Shown: positions 1 through 11,961 of the stretch, one piece after another
Position numbering within the stretch: position 1 is the stretch's first letter
Layout: every line of letters begins with the position of its first letter
From: JAPPHA01 sp965242975
GTDB taxonomy: Bacteria > Pseudomonadota > Alphaproteobacteria > Rhodobacterales > Rhodobacteraceae
Direction of reading: 5' to 3'
DNA length: 64,000 nt
NCBI GenBank assembly: GCA_965242975.1
Contig: CBDETS010000007.1
Span: 4,216,001 to 4,280,000 of the forward strand
Notes under the pieces: generated by a model
Told to the model about the DNA's origin: nothing
Databases searched by the model: none
The model's input: the letters and a program-made list of their open reading frames with translations, nothing else
Position numbers and translations under genes: made by a program

Positions 1-1
1 G

Positions 2-145
2 AAGCGCAAGGACTTCATCGCAATGGTGGAATTCCCGGAATCCGAGGCCGTCAAGCCCGAATTTTTCGACTATTTCGCCGGAATCGCCCGCACGGGCGGC
101 CCTTTCGTCCGCTTCCTTTCCGAGGCCGTCGGCGTCCCGTTCTGA
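2..145 (+). CDS. 3' end of an unidentified gene running in from the left edge
   Basis: An open frame enters at the left edge and stops at TGA 143-145, giving 47 residues that begin KRKDFIAMVEFPES and end FVRFLSEAVGVPF. No family is recognised. The last 14 or so codons fall inside a degenerate repeat (100-142) that recurs at 7554-7596, so the natural C-terminus may have been replaced by repeat sequence, or the frame may be fortuitous there. It precedes livH by 364 bp on the same strand. Confidence 0.3.
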   Translation, partial: KRKDFIAMVEFPESEAVKPEFFDYFAGIARTGGPFVRFLSEAVGVPF

Positions 146-239
146 ATTAGGGGTCTTGCCGGGCGCCAGCCCGCTCCATGTCCTGCACGGCCCGACAGGG
201 CCGCCGGGCGGTCTGGCAACCATTGACTTTGATGGTGTA
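100..239. repeat. Degenerate dispersed repeat A, copy 1
   Basis: Two blocks, 100-142 and 206-239, match 7554-7596 and 7620-7653 in the same order and orientation. The first block differs from its partner at about 5 of 43 positions by eye. Blocks are separated by about 64 bp here but about 23 bp in copy 2, so an indel distinguishes them. On the minus strand both copies can be read as RDADxLGxxADERAxR and YTxKxNGxQTA, which suggests relics of the same unidentified coding element. Confidence 0.6.
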
Positions 240-509
240 CTCCGTCGAACGCGTGTCGGCGGCAATCCGTTCGTCCCGACCGACCAGGCAGCTTGGGCAC
301 CCTCAAAGTAAATGCCGTAGTTCGTCGGGTCGACCTCGATGATGCTGACGTGGCCCATGGACGCCTCCTCCTCTTGCTCGCGGCGTTGATGCCACCGCCA
401 CCTTGGCATGACTCAATGCCGTCGGATGGGGGCGTCATTTCCATCGGATTGAAATTGATTCGCCGCCGCGAATGATGGTTAATCGCGCGGACCGATTCGG
501 AGCGGACGC
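146..509. other. Gene-poor leader of the livH operon
   Basis: No convincing gene. It holds the second block of repeat A (206-239). On the minus strand a short coding-like patch starts MGHVSIIEVDPTNYGIYFEG (from about 357 down), followed by frame breaks, so it is probably a decayed gene. The operon promoter should lie here, but I see no clear consensus. Confidence 0.4.
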
Positions 510-1385
510 TTGGAGATCCTCCAACTCATCGTCAGCGGGCTTGCCAATGGCTGCGTCTACGGCCTGATCGCACTCGGCTTCGTACTGATCTACAAGGCCA
601 CCGAGCAGGTCAACTTCGCCCAGGGCGACATGATGATGCTGGGCGCCTTCATCGCACTCGCGCTCGGCAACGAATCCCACATCGGCGCGCCGTTCTGGGC
701 CGCCTGCGCCGGTGCGATTCTCGCCATGGCGGCCATTGGAGGGCTGTTCGAACGAACCGTGCTGCGCCACGTCATCGGTCAGCCGCAGATCGCGGTGATG
801 ATCCTGACCATTGCCATCGGCTTCGTGCTGCGTTTTGTCGCCGGCGCCGTCTGGGGTCACGACCCGCTGGCGCTTGAAAGTCCAGTTGCGGGGGTCAATT
901 TCCGCCTCGGCGGGTTGATTCTCGGACTCGACGAGATCGCGACCATCGCGGTCACGTTTCTCCTGACCGGCTTGCTCTTCCTGTTCTTCGCCCGCACCCG
1001 CCTCGGGGTCGCCATGCAGGCGTCGAGCCAGAACCAGCTCGCAGCCTGTTACATGGGCATCCCCGTGAAGCGGATTCACGGGCTGACGTGGGCGCTTGCG
1101 GGTGCGACAGCTGCGGTGGCGGGACTCCTGTTCGCGTCCAAGGGTTCGATCGACCCGAGTGCCGGGTTCCTGGGAATCAAGGCGTTCGCCGCGGCGGTGA
1201 TCGGCGGCTTCGGATCGCTACCCGGTGCGTTGGTGGGTGGGTTGATCGTCGGGCTGATCGAGCCCTTCGCGAGCCGCTACGTCTCCGCCGGATACGCGCA
1301 GATCGCGCCCTACGCGGTAATGATCCTGGTGCTGATCGTCCGTCCGCACGGAATCATGGCACAGGTCGGCGCGAAGAAGGTGTGA
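510..1385 (+). CDS. livH: Branched-chain amino acid-type ABC permease, LivH family
   Basis: Inner-membrane subunit of a HAAT-family importer; pairs with LivM to form the translocation pore. 291 residues, normal for LivH, almost entirely hydrophobic helices, with the characteristic N-terminal GLANGCVYGLIALGFVLIYK and a cytoplasmic EAA-like segment around GFGSLPGALVGGL near residue 235. The start is TTG at 510, with GGAG at 497-500 in front; no in-frame ATG fits the conserved N-terminus better. First gene of a compact operon (livH-livM-livG-livF-acyl-CoA ligase-binding protein), only 4 bp from livM. Substrate cannot be read from the permease; the ligase in the operon points to an organic acid rather than an amino acid (inference). 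Confidence 0.93.
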   Translation: MEILQLIVSGLANGCVYGLIALGFVLIYKATEQVNFAQGDMMMLGAFIALALGNESHIGAPFWAACAGAILAMAAIGGLFERTVLRHVIGQPQIAVMILTIAIGFVLRFVAGAVWGHDPLALESPVAGVNFRLGGLILGLDEIATIAVTFLLTGLLFLFFARTRLGVAMQASSQNQLAACYMGIPVKRIHGLTWALAGATAAVAGLLFASKGSIDPSAGFLGIKAFAAAVIGGFGSLPGALVGGLIVGLIEPFASRYVSAGYAQIAPYAVMILVLIVRPHGIMAQVGAKKV

Positions 1386-1389
1386 GCCG

Positions 1390-2490
1390 ATGCGGGTCCA
1401 GTTCAAGACCGGCTACGACCAGGACATCCGCCTGTTCGCGGACGCGCGCGACGCCTTGCGCTACGCGGCACTCCTCGCAATCGCCGCAGCGCTTCCGTTC
1501 CTGCTCGACGACTTCCTGCTCGGCGAAGCAACCAACGTACTGATCTGGGCCATCGCCGGGATGGGGCTGATGGTGCTGACCGGCCATGCCGGACAGCCGA
1601 GCTTGGGGCATGCCGCCTTCCTCGCCGCGGGCTGTTACGCAAACGCCATACTGATGGGACGGTTCGACCTGCCCTTCCTGCTTGCTTTTCCCCTCGCCGG
1701 GCTGCTCACCGGGTTGGTCGGCGTGCTGGTCGCCATACCCGCGCTCCGACTGCACGGGATCTATCTCGCCATCGCCACGATGGCGCTCTCGATCCTGACC
1801 GAGGACATCATCGTGCTCGCCGAGCCTTGGACCGGCGGTGTCGCGGGCATGATCGCGCCAACCATCTCCATCGCCGGGGTGGAGGTGGACCGGCTGGCCT
1901 CGCCCGGCCTGTTCTACTGGCTCTGCCTCGCTGTCGCGGTCGTCGTGACGCTGGGCTACCGCAATCTCCTGCGCGCCTCGCTCGGGCGGGCCTTCCTCGC
2001 GGTCCGTGATTCGGAAATCTCAGCCCAGGCCATGGGGGTGAACCTCGCCGGCACCAAGACCGCCGCCTTCGGGCTTTCCTGCATGGTCACGGGATGGGCC
2101 GGCGCGCTGATGGGGCATTTCTTCTACACCTTCAACCACGAGGTCTTCACCGTGGTGATCTCGATCCAGCTCCTGCTGATGATCGTGATCGGCGGGCTGG
2201 GTTCGATACAGGGTGCCTATTACGGCGCTGCCGTGGTCGGAATCATCCCACAGGCGATCAACGTCGCGCGCGACGGGGTCGCGGAGGTCTTCGGAGGCGG
2301 AGGCGTCGCCATACCCGGCCTCGAGACCGCAATTTTCGGGCTGATCCTGATAGGCTTCATCCTCTTCGAGCCGCTCGGGATCCACGGGCGGATCGCGAAG
2401 TGGAGACTCTATTTCGAACTCTTTCCGTTCTACCGCCGTGACATGTTCCGCCGGCAGAAGAGCTATTTGAAGACCGAGCGGCTGAGATGA
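1390..2490 (+). CDS. livM: Branched-chain amino acid-type ABC permease, LivM family
   Basis: Second permease subunit of the HAAT importer. 366 residues with an N-terminal cytoplasmic extension of about 40 residues before the first membrane helix, then repeated hydrophobic segments and the LivM hallmark GHAGQPSLGHAAFLAAGCYA; the EAA-like loop is GGLGSIQGAYYGA near residue 270. ATG start 4 bp after the livH stop. Its stop codon overlaps the livG start (ATGA), indicating translational coupling. Confidence 0.93.
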   Translation: MRVQFKTGYDQDIRLFADARDALRYAALLAIAAALPFLLDDFLLGEATNVLIWAIAGMGLMVLTGHAGQPSLGHAAFLAAGCYANAILMGRFDLPFLLAFPLAGLLTGLVGVLVAIPALRLHGIYLAIATMALSILTEDIIVLAEPWTGGVAGMIAPTISIAGVEVDRLASPGLFYWLCLAVAVVVTLGYRNLLRASLGRAFLAVRDSEISAQAMGVNLAGTKTAAFGLSCMVTGWAGALMGHFFYTFNHEVFTVVISIQLLLMIVIGGLGSIQGAYYGAAVVGIIPQAINVARDGVAEVFGGGGVAIPGLETAIFGLILIGFILFEPLGIHGRIAKWRLYFELFPFYRRDMFRRQKSYLKTERLR

Positions 2491-3256
2491 GTTTTCTGGA
2501 CATCCGCGATGTCACGGTCAGGTTCGACGGCGTCACTGCGCTCGAGGGGGTCTCCTGCAGAGTGGAGGAAGGCGAGGTCTTCGCCATTGTCGGCCCCAAC
2601 GGTGCCGGCAAGTCGACACTGTTCAACCTCATCTCGCGATTCTGCGAACCCACCTCCGGCGATGTCCTCTTCGAAGGAGCGAGCATTCTGGGGCGTTCGC
2701 CGCCCGACATCGCCGCGCTCGGTATCGCGCGGACGTTTCAGAACATCGAGCTCTTCGAGCGCTCCACCGTCCTTCAGAACCTGCTGATCGGTCGCCACAC
2801 GCGTCGTCGCGCCGCCATTCCGTCACAGCTTGTCTTCGCCCCCTCGGTCCGGCGCGAGGAGATCGCACACCGCGGCGCCGTCGAGCGGATCGTCGATTTC
2901 CTCGACCTCCAGCCGTACCGGGAGATGATCATCGCGGGGCTTCCCTACGGTATACGCAAGGTGGTGGAGATCGGCCGCGCGCTTGCCATGGAGCCCAGGC
3001 TGATCCTTTTCGACGAACCGGCGTCCGGTCTCTCGGTTGAGGAGGCCGGGGACATGCGGTTCTGGATCGACGACATTCGGCGGCGGCTCGGCGTGACGGT
3101 ACTGATGGTCGAGCACAACATGAGCCTGGTCTCGGCGGTGTCGGACCGGGTGATGGTGCTGGCGGACGGGCGCTCGATCGCGCTCGGCACCCCGGCCGAA
3201 GTGCAGGCGAAACCGAGCGTCGTCGAAGCCTATCTCGGCGCGGGCATGGCGGTGCC

Positions 3257-3260
<4 letters not shown>
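2487..3260 (+). CDS. livG: ABC transporter ATPase, LivG family
   Basis: Cytoplasmic ATPase that powers LivH/LivM together with LivF. 257 residues, a usual LivG length. Walker A is GPNGAGKST near residue 37; Walker B is LILFDEPASGL near residue 165; the H-loop is MVEHNMS. The signature segment reads LPYGIRKVVEIGRAL, the relaxed form commonly seen in LivG rather than strict LSGGQ. Starts by ATGA overlap with livM and ends by ATGA overlap with livF. Confidence 0.94.
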
Positions 3261-4017
<757 letters not shown>

Positions 4018-4030
<13 letters not shown>

Positions 4031-5904
4031 ACCCGGACATGCACCTCCCGCCGCAACGGACCCGCAAACTGCCGGGAAGCCCGGACGGCATCGCCCCCCA
4101 CGTCATCGATGGCTGCGACACGCTGGCCAAGCTGTTCCTCGAACGCTGCCGTTCGCTCGGGCCACGCACCGCCCACCGGGAGAAGGTACTTGGCGTCTGG
4201 AAAAGCCATACCTGGTCGGACTATCTGGAGGCCGCGCGGGCGATCGGCCTCGGCCTCTCCGCGCTCGGGCTCGAACGGGGCGAGGTGGTCTCGATCCTCT
4301 CGGAAGACAACAAGGAGTGGATGTACGCCGATCTCGGCGTCCAGTGCATGGGAGGAATTGTCTCGGGCGTTTACCCGACCGACAGCGCGGAACAGCTTGC
4401 ATTCCTGCTCGGCGACGCGGAAAGCCGCTTCCTGATCGCCGAGAACGCCGAACAGCTGGAAAAGTTCCTGCACATCCGCGACCGGGTTCCCGAGATTCGG
4501 AAATGCATCCTGCTCGACCGCGAGGGGCTGCACGAACTCGCTGACGAGCAGATCCTGTTCCTTGACGAACTCTACGAGATCGGCAACGAGGTGCATCGCC
4601 GCGACCCCGGCCGGTTCGAGCGCGCGGCGCATGCCTCGCGCCCCGAAGAAACCGCGGCCCTGATTTATACTTCGGGCACCACCGGCCGGCCGAAGGGTGC
4701 GATGATCTCGCACGGGAATATCGTCTGCTCGGCAAGTACTGTCCTCGGCGTGCTGCCGACGCGCGAGGGGGACGAGCAACTCTGCTTCCTGCCGCTCTGT
4801 CACGTTCTCGAAAGGCTGATCTCGGTGTTCGTCCCGATCGCGGCGAAAACAGTGGTGAACTTCGCCGAGAGCATCGAAACCGCGTTCGACAATCTGCGCG
4901 AGGTCTCGCCGGCGTCGTTCACCGCGGTTCCCCGGATCTGGGAAAAGATCCACTCCCGGGTCACGGTGATGGCCGGGGAGGCGACGCCGGTCGGTCGCTG
5001 GGTCTGGTGCCGGGCGCTCGCCTGCGGAATGGAACGCGCCGGATACAGGCTGGAAGGGCTGCCGGTTCCCGCACTGCTGGAAGCGCGTTTCCGGTTCTGG
5101 GACTGGTTGGTTCTGGGAAATCTCCGGCGCATGACCGGCCTCGACGGCGCCCGGTACATCGCCACCGGCGCCGCACCGATATCGCCCGAGCTGGTAAGAT
5201 GGTACTGGGCGATCGGGCTGGTCATGCTCGAAGGCTACGGCCAGACCGAGAGCACGGGCGTGCTGTCGGTCAATCGGCCGGGCCGCAACAGGCTGGGCTC
5301 GATTGGTCCGGCGGTGCCGGGGTTGGAGATGAAGATTGCCGCGGACGGGGAAATCCTGGCGCGCGGCCCGCAGGTCTTCATGGGATACTGGAAGGCACCG
5401 GAGCAGACCGCCGAGATATTGCGCGACGGCTGGCTGCATACCGGCGATATCGGGCGTCTCGACGATGACGGATTCTTCTGGATCACAGGGCGCATAAAGG
5501 ACATCATCATCACTGCCGGCGGCAAGAATGTCAGCCCGGCCGCGATCGAGAACCGGTTGAAATTTTCGCCCCATGTCTCGGATGCCATGGTGGTGGGGGA
5601 CGGACGCCGTTATCTGACGGTGTTGATCGTGATCAATCAGGAGAACGTGGAGAGATTCGCGCAGGAAAACCGCGTCCCCTTCTCTGATTTTGCCTCGCTT
5701 TGCGCTGCGCAACCGGTGCTGGAGTTGATCCGCGCCGAGGTTGAAGCGGTGAACGCGGACTTGGCGCGGGTGGAGCAGATCAAGGATTTCCGTCTCATCG
5801 ACATATTCCTGACGGCGGAGGACGATGAGATGACGCCTACCATGAAACTCAGGCGCGGTCTGGTGGAACAGAAGCACAGAGCCTTGATCGAGCAAATGTA
5901 TTGA
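4018..5904 (+). CDS. AMP-dependent acyl-CoA ligase (long-chain fatty acid-CoA ligase type)
   Basis: Adenylates a carboxylic acid with ATP and transfers it to CoA. 628 residues, the length of the FadD15/FACS branch of the ANL superfamily. Visible motifs: phosphate-binding YTSGTTGRPKGAMISH near 215, the A5 motif GYGQTEST, and TGDIGRLDDDGFFWITGR followed by KDIIITAGGKNVSP, whose lysines mark the hinge and C-terminal domain. The ATG start overlaps livF by 13 bp. Position between transporter ATPases and binding protein suggests the imported compound is activated straight after entry, as in HAAT operons for aromatic or aliphatic acids; the substrate itself is not deducible from sequence. Confidence 0.9.
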
Positions 5905-5923
5905 GAGGAAGAGGAGATCCGAA

Positions 5924-7075
5924 ATGAGAGTTTGGAGAATGGTTGCCCTTGCGGCGTTCGCGGCAACTCCCGCCCTGGCAGGTCAGGGCGTCGGCGACGG
6001 GGAGGTTGTCATCGGTTCCGTCAGTGACCTGTCCGGACCCTTCGCTGCCTTCGGGGCGCCGTCCATCAAGGCGGCGCAGATGCATTTCAAAGAGGTGAAC
6101 GCGTCTGGCGGCATTCACGGCCGCAAGATCCGCTTCGTCGTGGAAGACAGCAGCTACCAGATGCCGAAAGCTCTGCAGGGCTACAACAAGCTCGTCAACC
6201 GGGACAAGGTGTTCACGATGCTGCTGTCTCTGGGCACGCCAATGAACATTGCCGGATTCAAGCTGACGACCCCGAAGGACATTCCGAACGTCTTTCCCAT
6301 GACGCTGGCCCGGCAAATGCTGAGCGAACCCACAAGGCTCCGTTTCGCCGGTGCCGCCTTCTATTACGACGAGCTCCGGAAAGCGGCGCGCTACATGGCC
6401 AAGGACCACGGTGTGTCAAAGCTTTGCGCCATGTACATCCCGACCGATTTCGGCAACGAGATAAAGGCCGCCCTCGTCGACGAGGGTGCCGCGAACGCCG
6501 CCTTGACCTACGTCGTGGATACCGCGCACAAGCCGGACGAGGCGGAATTCATCGGCTCCCTGCAAAAACTGAACGCGGCAGGGTGCGGGATGATCGGCCT
6601 GGCTCTTACGATTCGTCAGACCATCACCGTCTTGGGTACGGCCAAGAAACTCGGATTGACCGATATCAAGTTCGTCGGATCGTCGGGCGCGTTTCACACC
6701 GTGGTCGCCGAGGTGCCGGGCGGCATCACGGAGGGGCTATACGCCGCCGCGGCCTGGTCGGATCTCGCGGCGCGGGCCGACCGCCCGGAGCCGGCCGCAT
6801 TCATTGCGGCCTACGAGAAGGCTTATGGGGAATTCCCCGGGACCGGGGCGCTGCTGGGTTATGCCGGCGCGGTAACCTTGACAATGGCGCTGGAAAAGGC
6901 CGGCCGCGATCTTACCGTCGACAGCTTCCTGAAGGCTATGGAAAGCCTCGACTACTACGATCCATATCTGGACACCCATGTCTCGTACTCGGCGGACGAT
7001 CATCAGGGCGCCGAAACGATCATCCTCTCCGTGGTCAAGGACGGCGCTTGGAAAGAGCTTGCGCGCTTTGAATGA
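5924..7075 (+). CDS. Periplasmic substrate-binding protein of the HAAT importer, LivK-like
   Basis: Captures the substrate in the periplasm for LivHMGF. 383 residues with a signal peptide (MRVWRMVALAAFAATPALAG, cleavage probably after ALA), then a type I periplasmic-binding fold starting VVIGSVSDLSGPFAAFG, the usual start of Peripla_BP_6 proteins. A strong ribosome site (GAGGAAGAGGAGA) lies just before the ATG. Last gene of the operon, 19 bp after the ligase. The Ser/Thr-rich ligand motif of true leucine binders is not obvious, so the ligand is probably not leucine. Confidence 0.9.
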   Translation: MRVWRMVALAAFAATPALAGQGVGDGEVVIGSVSDLSGPFAAFGAPSIKAAQMHFKEVNASGGIHGRKIRFVVEDSSYQMPKALQGYNKLVNRDKVFTMLLSLGTPMNIAGFKLTTPKDIPNVFPMTLARQMLSEPTRLRFAGAAFYYDELRKAARYMAKDHGVSKLCAMYIPTDFGNEIKAALVDEGAANAALTYVVDTAHKPDEAEFIGSLQKLNAAGCGMIGLALTIRQTITVLGTAKKLGLTDIKFVGSSGAFHTVVAEVPGGITEGLYAAAAWSDLAARADRPEPAAFIAAYEKAYGEFPGTGALLGYAGAVTLTMALEKAGRDLTVDSFLKAMESLDYYDPYLDTHVSYSADDHQGAETIILSVVKDGAWKELARFE

Positions 7076-7885
7076 CGCTCAGGATCCCTTCCCCCGGTTC
7101 CTGACCTCGGCCGAATTCCGGGATTTCGCCTGAGAGGCCCTTTTGCACTTTCAGAAGGGGAATGGGTTTTCTGGCCCAAACCAAGTCGCGGTACGTTTTG
7201 CCCACGAGGCGGGCACTGTGCAGGACAGTTTCCCGGAATCCGGAAGCGGGAGTTGTCGGCGGTTTGCCGGAACATTCAGTTGTGTGTCCCGCACGCCGAC
7301 CGAGTCGTCTGCCCGTGCTTTTCCGCGAGGTCGCAGGCCATGTTCATCGCGAGCGCCAACATGTGCGTTTAAGCTGACCTGATCCGGATTTCCCGAGTTG
7401 TTTCGAGGCGCGTGGGCCGGTTTTTTCCGCATGTAGGTTACGGGCTGTCTGGGGTTGCTCGGTCCGGTCTTACGTTCCATCGAAAGAGCAGATGGCGTAT
7501 GTTCAGGATGTTCTGATTACCCGCGCATTTTACAACCGCCAATACGCGGGTAGCCCTTTCGTCCGCTTTCTGTCCGAGCCAGTCGGCGTCACGTTCCAAA
7601 AATGGTGTTGCCGATCCCGGGGCGGTCTGCCAGCCATTGAACTTGAAGGTGTAATCGCCGCAAAAGTTGGCGATGACAACGGGCCGTGGCCGTACGGCAA
7701 TGCAAGTGTTGGCGCCTTTCGTGTGAGTCGTGACGGAACGGCCGAAGGCAAAGTGCCCGAGATACATGACCCGATTTGCGATTTGCCTGTCCGGTTGCGA
7801 AAAACGATGCAATCAGGACCAGGCAGTTTCCGTCATGGGAACGTGTTCCGGGCTCGGAATTTGCGAAAGCCCGGCGGAATCGGGA
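7076..7885. other. Gene-poor stretch with a decayed coding element
   Basis: About 810 bp with no supported gene. It contains repeat A copy 2. A minus-strand frame (roughly 7438-7812) has coding-like patches, for example YTFKFNGWQTAPGS and RDADWLGQKADERATR, but no family is recognised and the partner copy at 100-260 is frameshifted, so I read it as a relic. No clear rho-independent terminator is visible after 7075. Confidence 0.4.
7554..7653. repeat. Degenerate dispersed repeat A, copy 2
   Basis: Blocks 7554-7596 and 7620-7653 match 100-142 and 206-239 in order and orientation. Lies in the gap between the liv operon and the polyamine-type transporter; the two copies therefore bracket the whole liv operon. 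Confidence 0.6.
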
Positions 7886-8740
7886 TCAGCCCGGCGAAAT
7901 GCCGCGCAGTCTTTCAGAACGCCGCCGCAAGAGTTCGATCGTCGTCAGCAGCAGAATCGAGATCGAGACGAGGACCGTCGCAACGGCCAGGATGGTCGGG
8001 CTGATCTGTTCACGAAGCCCGTTGAACATCTCCCACGGCAGGGTTTTCAATCCGGCCGAGCCGACAAAAAGGACAACGACCACCTCGTCAAATGACGTGA
8101 TGAAGGCAAACAGTGCACCGGAAATAACGCCCGGCAGAATGAGCGGCATCTGGACCTTGAAGAATGTCCGGACAGGTCCCGCTCCGAGACTGGCCGCAGC
8201 GTGTACCAGGCTTCTGTCGAAACCCACCAGCGTTGCCGTCACGGTGATGATGACGAAAGGAATCCCGAGAGCGGCGTGGGCCAGGACGACGCCAACATAG
8301 GTTCCCTGCAGGCCAACGCGCGAATAGAAGAAATACATCCCGGCGGCCGAAATGATGAGCGGCACGATCATCGGTGATATCAGAACGGCCATGATCGCCC
8401 GCCTGAACGGGATGTGGCTCTGGCTCAGGCCGATCGCGGCCAATGTTCCGAAGGACACCGCGACCAGCGTCGCAACCGGGGCGATCCGGAAGGAATTGTA
8501 CAATGCGACCTGCCAGTCTGGATTGGTGAAGAAGTCGTCATAATGCCGGAGAGAGAAACCTTCAGGATCCAGGGACAGCATCTCGGGGGAGAAGGTGAAA
8601 TAGTCCCCCGCGTTGAAACTGAGAGGCAGGATGACAAGGATCGGGAAGATCAGGAATACAAACACCAGGACGCAAATCACCCGGAAGGCAATGTTCCAGG
8701 CCTTCTCGAGAGGTGATGCGTATGGCGGCAGGCGCGCCAT
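7886..8740 (-). CDS. potC: Polyamine-type ABC permease, PotC family
   Basis: Inner-membrane permease of a spermidine/putrescine-type importer. 284 residues, standard PotC length, six predicted helices, and the EAA motif AAASLGAGPVRTFFKVQMP followed by LILPG that docks the ATPase. Start 2 bp after the end of the PotB-type gene, so co-translated. Last gene of its operon: the expected ATPase gene (potA) is neither downstream nor upstream. Confidence 0.9.
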   Translation of the reverse strand: MARLPPYASPLEKAWNIAFRVICVLVFVFLIFPILVILPLSFNAGDYFTFSPEMLSLDPEGFSLRHYDDFFTNPDWQVALYNSFRIAPVATLVAVSFGTLAAIGLSQSHIPFRRAIMAVLISPMIVPLIISAAGMYFFYSRVGLQGTYVGVVLAHAALGIPFVIITVTATLVGFDRSLVHAAASLGAGPVRTFFKVQMPLILPGVISGALFAFITSFDEVVVVLFVGSAGLKTLPWEMFNGLREQISPTILAVATVLVSISILLLTTIELLRRRSERLRGISPG

Positions 8741-8742
8741 GG

Positions 8743-10299
8743 CTAACCCAGCTTGACGTTGTCGATGCCGACGACGCGGTCATAGGCCCAGTAGAGAATA
8801 AGAACGGCCGCCAGGAGAATCGTTCCGAGTGCAGCGCCGAGTCCCCAGTTGAGCGACGACGAAATGTGATAGGCAATGCGGTTCGAAATGAACGTGCCCT
8901 TGGTTCCGCCGACGAGTTCTGGCGTGATGTAGTAGCCGATCGCGAGAATGAAGACGAGAATCGAGCCAGCGCCGATTCCGGGCATGCTCAACGGAAAATA
9001 GATGCGCCTGAACGCCGTCCATGGCGTAGCGCCGAGCGATCGTCCCGCGCGCACGTACGATGGAGGAATCGTCTTCATGACCGCGAACATCGGCAGGATC
9101 ATGAATGGAAGCAGGATGTGTGTCATTGCCACGATCGTTCCGAACTGGTTGTTGATCATGACGAGGCGACTCCCGTCCCCGATAATCCCGATTGCCACGA
9201 GAATGTCGTTGATGACCCCCTGTTGCTGAAGCAGGACCTTCCAGGCAGACGTTCGAACCAGGAGCGAAGTCCAGAATGGCAGCAGAACCAATATCATCAG
9301 GAGATTGGCCTGGGAGACCGGCAAGTTGGCGAGAAGGTAGGCGACGGGATATCCGAGAACGATGCACGCAATCGTGATCGTCAGCGACATGACCAGTGTT
9401 CGCCAGAATATGATGATGTAGATGCGTTCGTTTTCCGGACGCAGTTCGATTCCGTCCAGACCTTTTTTCAGGTCGACGGAGTTGAGGAAGAAACCGTCCG
9501 TGAACCGGGGTGAAAACACCTGGAGCGTTTTCCAGAGATCGGGTTCGGCCCAGCGCTCGTCGGAGTCGATAAAGGACTCTTTCCAGTCGGGCTCTTCGAT
9601 GTCCGCGAGACCGGGAATGACGTTTTCGAACAATGCCCTGTATTCACGGGCAGTTCCTTGCAGGGCGGCAACCGAACGTCCTTCAAGGAGCTCGTTTGCC
9701 AGCGTGACGTAGACGTAATCTGCAGGCCCGCGCCGTTTCTTTGCGTTCCGTGCGGCCCAAACATCGAAGGCGCGGGCAGAGTCGGGAAATTGCTCTTTGA
9801 CGGCGATGTCGGAAAACAGGCCCGTGAGCAGTTCCGTCGATTCCCACGCCGGATCCGAGTTGATGAAGTGCTCCCGGTAGGAACCCGTTTCAAAGGATCC
9901 GATTGACCGCCCGGCCCGACGGAACTGGGACGCGATGCCCGGCGACTCGTAATTCAGCCGTGAACCGACCCGAGTGTGTATTTTCTGTTCGACCGCGAGC
10001 GAAAGGTCGAAATACAGCGCCTTGTAGACTTCAGGTCCGGGCAGGTCATCCCGATCGCCGTCCCATTCGCGGAGTGTGGCAACCGTGTTCGGCAAGGAAT
10101 CCGAGACGATCCCATTCTCTACGGACCGAAACAGCATGTCGAGGATTGGTGCGACAAAGGTCACGAGGACGAAAAGGAGCAAGGGCGCGACAAGGAGCAG
10201 GGCCCGAGCTTTCTGCCACCTTAGTGATCGTCGGAGACGACGTCTGAGCTCGACACCGCCTTCGATGAAGTCGCTGTCAGAAGACGCGACGTGCGCCAT
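8743..10299 (-). CDS. potB: Polyamine-type ABC permease, PotB family, with a very large periplasmic loop
   Basis: Partner permease of PotC. The C-terminal 220 residues are a normal PotB core with EAA motif RSLGATPWTAFRRIYFPLS. The protein is 518 residues, well over the roughly 280-300 of typical PotB: after the first helix (about 35-57) comes a hydrophilic stretch (about 58-292) before the second helix. By topology this stretch should be periplasmic. It is rich in charged and aromatic residues, has no cysteine pair, and no domain is recognised. Such loops occur in some PotB-like permeases, but its size is notable. Confidence 0.88.
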   Translation of the reverse strand: MAHVASSDSDFIEGGVELRRRLRRSLRWQKARALLLVAPLLLFVLVTFVAPILDMLFRSVENGIVSDSLPNTVATLREWDGDRDDLPGPEVYKALYFDLSLAVEQKIHTRVGSRLNYESPGIASQFRRAGRSIGSFETGSYREHFINSDPAWESTELLTGLFSDIAVKEQFPDSARAFDVWAARNAKKRRGPADYVYVTLANELLEGRSVAALQGTAREYRALFENVIPGLADIEEPDWKESFIDSDERWAEPDLWKTLQVFSPRFTDGFFLNSVDLKKGLDGIELRPENERIYIIIFWRTLVMSLTITIACIVLGYPVAYLLANLPVSQANLLMILVLLPFWTSLLVRTSAWKVLLQQQGVINDILVAIGIIGDGSRLVMINNQFGTIVAMTHILLPFMILPMFAVMKTIPPSYVRAGRSLGATPWTAFRRIYFPLSMPGIGAGSILVFILAIGYYITPELVGGTKGTFISNRIAYHISSSLNWGLGAALGTILLAAVLILYWAYDRVVGIDNVKLG

Positions 10300-10344
10300 T
10301 CCGTTCTCTTCCGCCCAAGAGAATCAAGGAACCGGGAAAGGCGG

Positions 10345-10368
10345 AAAGGGCAGCCAAGGCTGCCCTTT
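10345..10368 (-). terminator. Perfect 11-bp hairpin between binding-protein and permease genes
   Basis: AAAGGGCAGCC, AA, GGCTGCCCTTT: perfect inverted repeat 19 bp after the binding-protein stop and 46 bp before the PotB start. The minus strand shows a short T run inside the stem end only. Likely an mRNA-stabilising or partial-terminator hairpin that raises binding-protein expression relative to permeases, a common arrangement in ABC operons. Confidence 0.75.
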
Positions 10369-10386
10369 CAAAAGGAGTGTTCCAGA

Positions 10387-11490
<1,104 letters not shown>

Positions 11491-11961
11491 TGTTCCCTCC
11501 TTGGATACACTGGATTCCGCCCGACCGATTACCTGGCGCGGATTCACAAGAACAGGTCTGATTTACAGTCTGCGACCGGCGAACGCAATCAACAGCAGTT
11601 CGTCGTTCGTTGTCTGTTACAACTCAAGCCCTTACCGGGCCCGGAACTTGAGAAAATCCACAGGAAGACGAGCCTCTACCGCCTGATTCATTCGTTTCCC
11701 GCGCCACGTACCGCCTCGCATGTTCGTCGACTCAAGATTTCGGGCCGGGGACCCGACCGCGGTAGCACGAGAACATCGCGTTGTCGCGAATGACGGGAAT
11801 GGCTTGGAAATCGGCACGAGCCTTCGTAAAAGCCGGTCGATACGGGCAGGCCGTTCCGCTGATTCCCGGACACTGGAGCAACATCCGGGTCTGTCCGAGT
11901 TAACTGTCGGGTGATTGCGGTTGACGCTCTGCCCTGTGAATCGTCTGCGGAGTAGCGACTG
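11491..11961. other. Divergent intergenic region
   Basis: 470 bp between the polyamine binding protein (minus) and the Gfo/Idh oxidoreductase (plus); it must hold both promoters. I see no consensus promoter, operator palindrome or regulator gene. GGAG at 11949-11952 serves the plus-strand gene. Confidence 0.35.
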
